A DNA stretch of 64,000 nt, from assembly GCA_036937835.1 (NCBI GenBank), contig CM072878.1, forward strand, positions 11,222,001 to 11,286,000, given 5' to 3'. This stretch comes from Pampus argenteus (lineage: Eukaryota > Chordata > Actinopteri > Scombriformes > Stromateidae). The notes below the pieces were generated by a model that ran no database searches, was not told where the DNA came from, and worked only from the letters and a program-made list of their open reading frames with translations. Below, piece by piece: positions 1 through 9,300 of the stretch (position 1 is the stretch's first letter; every line of letters begins with the position of its first letter). The position numbers were made by a program, and so were the translations under genes.

Positions 1-2192
1 GGTGGGTTAGTAAGGGTGGTGGTGGTGGGTGGAGGGGTGGAGGGGATCTCAGAATTCACTCATTAACTATGTAATGGAAAAATGCCTCGATTTGCTCCAT
101 GTGTGGGGTGACTGGAATGTGGGTATGTTTGTGTGCGCATTTTGTTTTTTAACGAGACTGGAGGCCGAAAACGTCGAACATGCATTGCTTATAAAATGAA
201 ATCTATAGTCTTTAAAAAAAAAAAGAAAAAAAAAAAGGTGCCTGTGACTGCACATGCTCCAATCAGCACAAGGGTGGTCACTAATAAAAAGCAGCTACAT
301 TTAAAATACAGGAAGGCTTCAACTAAATGGAAGATAAAACATCTCTCCAAGGAAAGTAATGCGAGTAAATAAGATGACATAAGAGATGGCAAAGACACGC
401 CTGATAATTGTGTCCTCCTCTTGTATCTGGAAGAGGAAGAAAAAGAAAGAGAGAGAGAAAAAAAAAAGAAAAAGTCCAGTCGTCCTACTCTTTTTAAAAA
501 AAAAAAAAAAATCTTCAAAGAGCCATGATCCTTTTTGCTGAGAGAGACAGACAGAGACAGAGAGAGCCTGAATTTCCACTGGAACATGTTTTATGTGGCT
601 AGATCTGTTTTTCCCCCCTTCTCTCCTTCTCTCTCTCCTTCTCTCTCTCTCTCTCCGTTTGCACTGACATCTGGCACCAATATCGTCTGGCAGAGCCCAG
701 CAGTACTGTTCTTTGTTGAACCGCTGCCATGTTGAAATGACCCAACTCCACACATTCTCTGGCTGCTATTAAAGTGCCGTGCAGCTCTCCTTCCAAAAAA
801 TGTGGATGGTATGACACAGGAACTGAGATAGCGAGCCAGAGAGAGAAGAGAAGAAGGCTGGGGAGGGAGGGAGGGAGGGGCGGAGACGGGGTTAACAGAC
901 AGATGTGGAGAACTCTAAGCTCAGTGCTTGTCACATTTGTTGATGCAAAAACACTGCACACATCTGGACGGGAGGAATATTCAAAAACGTTCCATCACTT
1001 CTATTTTCTTTAAAAAAATTTAAAAAAAATCTAAGTTTGATACCTGTAATTATTAACACATTACTCGACTCCTGCTTATCCTGGAGACTGTGGCAGCCTA
1101 AACAATGAATGTTTGATCTTTTCCCTTTAATGTCCACTGGAAAGAGGCAATCAAAGTAAAAATCTCTCTCTCTGCAAACATTTCGAGGCTGCGCGGCCTC
1201 AGTCGGGGCCCTGCGAGTAACGGCAAACATGCGGATCTAGCGTTTAACAATCTGCCTTTCAAAAAAAAAATATCCATAAAATGATTACAACATGTGTAAA
1301 CACTGTTGCTGCGCGTTCAATGTAAGCACATTCATGCGTGCACACAAGTACACACACAACTGCAGAGGGAGAGAAAAAAAAAATAGAAAGAAAAAAAAAA
1401 AGGAAAAAGAGCCCCTGATAGCATCAGTGAAGAATTTGCACGCTGGCCATTTGTGTGAGTCTTTGTTGGTTGAAATGAAAGGGGCCGGGGCTTCAAAGCC
1501 ATGTGTATTAAGTGTGCCTTAGCATGGAAATCAATACCAGATGGGACCCAAATCGCTGCAGTTCAAACTCTCCCACTAACCCCTGCACCAACCGCCCACC
1601 CTCCCTCTTGTCCTTTCCTTTTCATTGCACCCCCCCCCACCCCAAACACACACACAAAACACAGTGGCCCGAATCCGACTACACACAGACACAAACACTG
1701 ATAACGGCGCACCACATAGACGTGGATATAACATCTTAGGTCTTTTAAAGTCATAGGCACCAACCACGGTGCTGAAACATAAATATATACCACTCGAACA
1801 TTGTAGCCTGTAGCACGTAAACTGGCTAACGTTGACTTAGCGGTGGTTTAATGCTGCCCTGTTGGGTTGCGCCGATTCTGATTGCTCACAATGTCACCAG
1901 GTTATGCTCCGCTTTCTCTGCTTCCTGCCGGTCTGATTGCCACTTTGGAAAAATGTAAGTATATTATAAATCTACCCCGCGCCCCCTGAACACTGTCTGC
2001 AAGCTGGTTTACGTCTGACGTTTATGTTAAAAGCAGCAGTCAACTTCAACAAACGCATTCTTTGTTCTCGACATCAAGTCTGATGAACTGATAGCATTTT
2101 ATTGGCTGCAATCACATTATCACAGAGGCTCTGAAATAAAGTTCATTAGCATTACATCACTGAATTCACTCTGTAAAACGTTAACAGACACC

Positions 2193-2223
<31 letters not shown>

Positions 2224-2243
2224 TCGACGTCCCGTCTACACAC
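1..2243. other. Last axin2 intron (partial), no coding sequence seen
   Basis: This is intron downstream of axin2 exon 10 up to the window edge. It holds a (TG)n tract at 2195-2223, several poly(A)/poly(T) runs (for example 213-237 and 495-510) and pyrimidine-rich stretches around 616-656. Short open frames here are low-complexity and unconvincing. No match to the final DIX exon was seen on either strand, so this intron is longer than 2.2 kb. Confidence 0.7.
2195..2223. repeat. (TG)n microsatellite next to axin2 exon 10 donor
   Basis: About 14 TG units on the plus strand; the axin2 transcript reads (CA)n starting some 20 nt after the exon 10 donor. Confidence 0.98.
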
Positions 2244-2411
2244 CTGTAGTTGCCCTTCTTGCGGAGCTGCTCCTTGAAGTGGCCTAGGGTGAGACTGTGG
2301 CTCTTCATGGTCCTCCGGTAAGGAATCTCCTCACCGCAAAAAAAATACGTCACCACCGTCTCTCCGCTGCACACCCCGTGGCTTCCTAAACCCTTCTTAC
2401 ACTCCTTCATC
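2244..2411 (-). CDS. axin2: axin2 exon 10: first part of the DIX domain
   Basis: 168 bp, phase 2 to 2, residues 730 to the split Arg 786. It encodes ETVVTYFFCGEEIPYRR and SHSLTLGHFKEQLRKKGNY, the N-terminal half of the DIX domain used for Axin self-polymerisation and Dishevelled binding. Acceptor GTGTCCTGACAG; donor CTACAG followed by GTGTGT. A (CA)n tract in the transcript begins about 20 nt into the intron. The exon for the rest of DIX (human YYFKKASDEF onward) was looked for in 1-2243 and not found. Confidence 0.95.
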
Positions 2412-5400
2412 CTGTCAGGACACACAGGGAGAGAGAGAGAGAGGGCGTGTGAGAATGAGTGGACACTGTAATGACACTTAAGATAATGATCAAAAGAGAA
2501 GTCAGAAACAGAGCTTTTAACCACCAATCTCCTACATGCAGCTATGGACTAGAAATACTGTAAAAAGGCACTGTGATTGAAGTATAACACTAGTGAGAGA
2601 GTGTGGGACCCAGTGCCACCAGTAAGTGTGTGTGTTTTCGTGCTGTGTGTGTGTGTGCATGGAGAAGGGGTACAGTATTATCAATTCCCCTTCAGCTATG
2701 TCCAAGGCTTTGTAGGCCCACTTCAGAGGAGCTCTCTCTTTGCTAAGCTCTGCTCGCCCCAGCCGACTGCCAGCTCACTGAAGGACAGCCAATAAAAATG
2801 ATACATATATATATGAAAGGGATGTCTAAGTCAGGTGGTGCAGTGACTACACACTCCCCACACAGCACAAATACACAAGATTCGCACAAGATTCACACAA
2901 ACGCAGAGGCAGAGCCAGGCCGCTGTGTACAAAGCTTAAAATAAGCTTTGCAAAAAAAGGGGGTCGCCTTCTCTTTTGAGTCAATGTATGTGGGTGTGTG
3001 CCCCGTGTATAATATGTAGGTCTATACGCATGACTACTCATCTATCTCCCTACGTGTGAAGTGCAGGTGACAAGTAGGAAGAGTTAAAAGGGTAGAAGTA
3101 CACTGCAAGGTGGAGGCTATGGCTGAGAAGAGGAGGAAGAGGAGCAGAGAGGAGGAGAGGAGAGGGAGGGCAGGACGCTAGAGGCATCGTACTCTTCTGA
3201 TTGTAGACTGGGGCTGGTTGTGAGGAGGCCAGCAGGGCTGGGAATGGCTAGAGACAGGGGGACGGACCCCCCACCCTTAACAGGCACAAGGTGGCTCTTT
3301 TCTCGCTGGAGACTGGACACTGAATGCCTGCAGAGAGATACGACAGGAACTTGATTATTAACATTATCGCCAATTTTACTCCAATGTCAGACATAAAGTT
3401 TAAAAAAATCAAATCTGGCATTGCAAGAAATCATAACCAAGCAGACTGAAGCTAACAGCATTATTCAACAACTACCCTGTAGTTTCTGTGCACCTTTGCT
3501 TGGTGGTCTTAATGGAGACCTCTTCCAGTCTGCGGCAGGCCTCCTCCAGCTGGGCCAAAGTGTTGGGAGGGGGCAGGGGAGGCATGGCGGGGTCTTGGAT
3601 GAATGGCTGCGCTGGCTGGTGGCCACGTAGGTGGCCACAGCTTCCGCCACCACCCCACGTGTGCGTCTGGGTAGAGGAACCTCCAAAGGTTTTCTTTGTG
3701 CTTTGGGTACTGCAAGAGAGAAGGACACTTCATGTAACAAAAATTAGGACTTCAGTATTGGATATTTTGGACAAAAACATGCCCAAGAACTCACAAGTAC
3801 AAGCCACTGCTCACCTGTGAGACTTGTGCCTGCCTTGCTGTTTGCTTTCCAGGATCCACTGCAAGACATTCTGGGTGGGGTCAGTTGTGTTGTTGGGTAG
3901 CTGTAAGGGCCCACAGTCCTCCATACACCGCTCTGCTACTCCTTCCTCCGCCCCTGAACGACACACACGTCTGGACAAAGAGCTGGAGCGCCTGGTAGGA
4001 AGAGAGGGAGAAAAGTTAGCGTTGTTTATGCATTAAAAAAAAACCAGTTGAAAACAGGAATTAATCTGGATATGAATAGAAATAGGTGCTTGAAACTGAC
4101 CCCACACTGTTGTCTGCTGAGATGGCCCCACACATCTCCCTGCCCAGGCTGCGGCTGCGCTGGTAAGGCTGGCAGGGCTGGCACTCACCACTGCTGGAGC
4201 ACAGGCTATGCACCCTGAGGGCTGCCTCCCTCTCTATCTGCTCCTTAGTCTTGGGGCTGGCATGATGGTGGATGTAGTGGTGGTGGATGTGTTTCGTGCT
4301 CTGCCTGCTTACGAGGGTCCTGTTGGGGCCCAAGGCCAGAGTGAAGGCTCCTTGTTCAGGACTAGAAACAGATGAACTGGAGGGCCCAGTCCTCGCCAGG
4401 GCCTTGTTTCCAAAGCCTGCACGGGTGAAGGGCCTGTGCTCCGGAGAGCTGGAGCGAGGCGAGTGCCGGATGACAGCAGGGGACTGGCAGCCGGGGGTCT
4501 TCAGGACACGAGAAAGGTGTTCGTCCAGGATGGCCTGGGGGTCCTCGCCATTCTCTGTATCCTCTCTCTCCTCCTCCTGGTAAAAACAACGAGGCATACA
4601 AAGTCATTAACTGAGGGGAAAAAAAGTAACTTACAATTCCCTTGTTCTTGTTAGGACTAGTCTCACACAAACCTCCTGAATCTGCTGCAGCCTCTCCTCC
4701 AGAGAGCTGATGGTGTCCTGGTCTCTCTTCAGGCTCTCCAGGCGGGAGATGAGCTGGGCTGCGAACGCTGCCGGCTCCATCGGGATCATCTCTTTAGGAG
4801 GACGGTGGGTGCGCTTTGGAGAGAAGGTGATACGTTAGCTGCTGTATCTCCGTCATCTCTTTATCATCAAAACTCCCACAACTTCTATAAAACTGATCGG
4901 GGCACTCTCATAGGCACCCAGGACTATGGGGTTGTTTCAAGGCCTGGTGTATGGTCATGCTGGGCTAGGCATCGGCTGGTTCCCTCTGTCATCATCAGCA
5001 GGCCTCTTTAAAGTCAGCTCACTTCAAAGGCTTCCTCGTCAAATATCAAACACTCAGTGGGGGGAAGAATAGGGTAGTGCAGGGAGGGATGGTGGGATAG
5101 ATTGATGGGAAGCAGTGACTTTACATCTAGGAATAAAATCCACATATCGACAGGGGGTGGAAGAGAAGACCAGGGGAGGAAAGGATGAAGGATTAAAAAA
5201 AATGAGAGAAGTTGAGATGCAGAGATGTGTGCTCGCAGGAGGGGAGAGAAAAGGAAAACGAAGAGGGGGGAAGGATTGAAGGCGAGAGATAAAGTCGCCA
5301 AAAAAAGGATGAGAGATCAGAAAGGTTGAGGTAATTTATTCCCCCCTTGTCACACACTGGGAACCTTTGAGGTACAGTATAGTGACAGTATGAGAATGTG

Positions 5401-6339
5401 TATGTGCACACACACACACACATCTTAAATTATTAGCATTTTCGCACTGGGGCTTTCTTGATTTTTCTTCCTCTTTTTTTTGTTTCTCCCTTTCCTTTGT
5501 AGTAGGGATGAAGGGGAGAAAAGAGTGAGAAAAAGAGGGGCTGTCTGATGGAGCCTGGGGCTGGTGCACCATGGGAATGGCAGCCATCGCCAAAAATCTG
5601 ACGGGAAACAAAAACAAGAATAAAAGCGAAAATGCGGTAAAGGGGGACGGTGCGAGAAGAGCGGCGGAATCCAATCTGTGGATCTTTTTTACAAGTACAA
5701 TACAAGAAGCACTTACAGCATGGCTTACAATGCTCGAGAAAAAAAAAAAAAAAGGGGAGTTACACGGTTTATTTTAACAAGTTACTTGTGTTGCAACATG
5801 TTCCCCTGTCACCGTTTCAGACCTCCTTTCCTGTCCTTCTGTAAACCTGCCCGAAGTTAGCTTCTATTAAGCCTTAAGCTACCAACTCCCCTCTGACTCA
5901 CTGAGAGCTCACATGACACGCTCAAACTCTTCCCTTAGAGCCCTGTTTTGTGTGGGGGGGGTGGGGCTATGGAAAGAAAGGGGGCCAGCTCTGTTGGAAG
6001 TTGTCACTTCCCTGTGCGTTTGCTCCATTCATCCTCGGATCAAAGCGCTGTGTGTGCGTGCATGTGCGTGTGAATGTGTATCTTTGTGTTTTTGTTGGGG
6101 AACCAGGCTGATTTCAGAGCCCTCGGGATAAAGCGGCAGAGATCTTCCTCATCTCTCCTTTTTTTCTCCATATTTACAGCATCGGCAGGGAAGGAAAAAC
6201 CCTGGTGTGTTCCGAGCGCTGCGGCGATAAACAGCTTAGAGACCGCCCCATCTCCCGCAGACTTCAAGGAACCCTAACGGGGCTGTAGGTGACACCAAAA
6301 GGTAGCAAGGGGGCTCATGTTTGGATGTTCATGGGCTCT

Positions 6340-6387
<48 letters not shown>

Positions 6388-9300
6388 TCTTCAGATCTTT
6401 GCTGGTGTTGTTGAATACAGTTTGTGTGGTACTATACATAGAACCAAACCCAGAACAGAGGGTGGTATGGAAATGACACTGTGGGACCCGGGTTCAAAAA
6501 GACTTCTGATCATGCGTGCATGCGTGTGTGTGTATGTGTGATGGGTGTTTGTGTACTTACAGGAAAAGCAGGCAGAGAGACTTGGCTGTTCATTCTCATG
6601 TTGCGCTGCATCTCTCTATGTAGCTGCTTCTTGGAGCCCAGTTTATACGGAGGGATGCCATCTCTGAGGGCGCACAGACAGATCACAAAAGGTCAATTAC
6701 CCAATCAGAAACATTAAAGACCGTTCAGGAAGATCCCCATTAGCCCGACTGGGTAGTTCAAAACACACTTCAAGCAAAATGAAATCTAATTTATTAATTC
6801 TCCTATCCAATTTGTCTTTCATCTTTCAGACTTTAATCTGAGAACAAAAAAAAAGATACTCAGGGGTAAATCATGCCAGCATTTCCTGTTCTTGTATGTG
6901 TGTTGGAGCAGGGTGGGTTACATGGTGCTGAGTGAGGCAGTGGGAGGGTTTGTTTGCCCTAGAAATGACACACACTCATTTTCAGCTCCAGGACAACACT
7001 GGGCACCCTGCTGGCCATTTCCTTTACTAACACACACACCACACACACACACACAGACACTTCTGCTCTATTGGCCAAAGGTCAGCATTAGCATTCCTCT
7101 ACTAGACTTTCATGTTGAGGACAGTGTTAGCATTAGCTACTCATTATTCTTATTTAAAGAGTTACAGCAGGACAGGACCCAAGGGTGCAGCTAACCTGGT
7201 TAAATCTGAATCTGAAATCAAATCAAACAACGAACAGCGAAGCTCAAACTTCAAACTGAAGCACTCGACAGTGTAGAACAGTGTCTTTTCTCCCGTGTTA
7301 AACAGCAGTTTCCTGGTGACCCAGCCTAACTGAGGAGCACTTTTCCACTTTTGCTTTGAAATACCACAGTCATGCGCATAAGCAACTCGCCCCCCCCCTC
7401 CTCCCAATCTTCATTTGGCAAGCGCTGCCGCAGCCAGCCTCTGATCTCCGCACATCAAAAGGCTGGTTTGTAAGATAAGGTAATGTTTGAAGTCTGCGCA
7501 GCTGCATTCCCCAGCGTCCAAGCAAATCCATAAATAAGATATAAGCAAAAAATCCCCCCCCCTCACCACTCTCTTTCTCTTCCCACCCAACAGCCTCCTC
7601 CCCTGTTGCTTTCTCCCCTTTTTCTTTTTCTTATATTCTTTATCTGTAAATGAGATTCAAAAGTTTATGGGTCCGTTTAACTGACCTAAAGAGAGTCAGA
7701 TATTCTGATCAAGGACACAGTGTGCAGTAAATGAGTTTGGGGGTTGTGTCTGTCTACAGCCAGGGCTTTGTCACTTCTCTGGGCAAAGTACAGCAGAGTA
7801 GGACTATATAGACCCGGTTGCTTTGAAGCAGAGTTGTCTGAGCAGAGGACTCCCTGTTGTTTTTAAAAAAAAAAAAATCTTTATAGCTGCTGCATTCATG
7901 TGTAGCTCAGCCCCACTGGCTGATCTGAACATTGGTATCTCAAGTCTTAAAAGTATCTTTAGCTCGGTCGTGGATGGTTAATCTCCGTGTTTCACTGACG
8001 TTATCCACATAGCCTCCCACGCGAGATGACGTATATAAAAAGAACATACATGATGTTTCTGCTTTCTGTCCAAAACCAGCTGACCTGAGCACTGCGAGCC
8101 TTGAGCTGTGCGCTGTGCAATGACTTCATAGTTACCTTGTCACTTGACGGACACATGATCACGCCCAGTAATCCTTTAGAGGAACGAGGCCTCGAGCACG
8201 TACACAGATAAGCGCAGGCCACGTGTGTAAAAAAGGTAGTCAACAGTTTTGGACTGGATGGTCACACAGAAGAAGTCGGCATGGACTCTCAGAACTTGTG
8301 AACTTGGCTTTTTTACACAATTTTCAGACAGTATTATAGACTGAATGATTTGTTAATCAAAAGAAGTAATTAGCAGATTAGTCGATAATGATGCACCCCT
8401 ACACCACTTTGTGCCAACGTCATCTGATACATGTCCATGTAAAGCCATGTTCCCAATGTATCAGCTCAAGTCTTTTTGTATTTACGGTATAGTATTAAAA
8501 ACTATAAACAAAAATGAAGGTTTTTTAGAATACAGAGTTCAAAGATGAGGCTTGGCACTGATCCATATCGTATCCTGGCGGCTCCACGTCTCCCAAATGT
8601 TTTCAAGGGGCCATAATTCACTGATATTTTCACTACAGTAAACCGTTCAGTCAGTTTGACTCAAACTCCCGACAGCCTGCTGAAGGAAGCCGACACTCTC
8701 TTCTCTTGGATTTCCACAGCACCTCATTTCACATTGCCACAAAAACACTCGCCTGCACTGGCACACTCACACACACACACACACACACTCGTGTGTTTGG
8801 TTAATATTCACTTACACACTGCTGTCAGTCACAGACATGGCGTCGTCGGTCAGCGCGTCACTGGACACCTCGCTGTCATTGGTGCTGCTGACGGGGGCGA
8901 AAGAGCCCACATGGCAGGGGTTGAGCGAGTCTCCTCTCTTGTATGATCTGCAGAGGTTACGACAACAGAGATCAGATTAATACTAATACAACATGAGACG
9001 CTATCTAACAGGTGGATGACATTTTTATTTCTACTTCACGAGGAGTGAGAGCCGAGTGGATTTCACCGAGGATCTGGGATCAAGACGGGCTTCAGAGGTT
9101 TTAATGACAGAGGAGAAGTGGCTGAACGAGCGAGTGTCTGTGTGTATCAGTAACATATAGACCCTGTAATAAATGGATATGACCAGCGACTTTAAAGTAT
9201 GGCAACGTCATCCCCTCAAATATAAGTTCGTCTGCACTGGGAAAAACTTTGGTTTTCTCCTTATGCCCCATTTATGCCTTCTTATATAGCCCATAATTTC

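Noticed and set aside
189..961. Overlapping frames of 120-144 codons near the left edge
   Set aside because: Poly(A) and GA/CT tracts translated as Phe/Ser or Arg/Glu runs; no similarity to the missing axin2 DIX exon.
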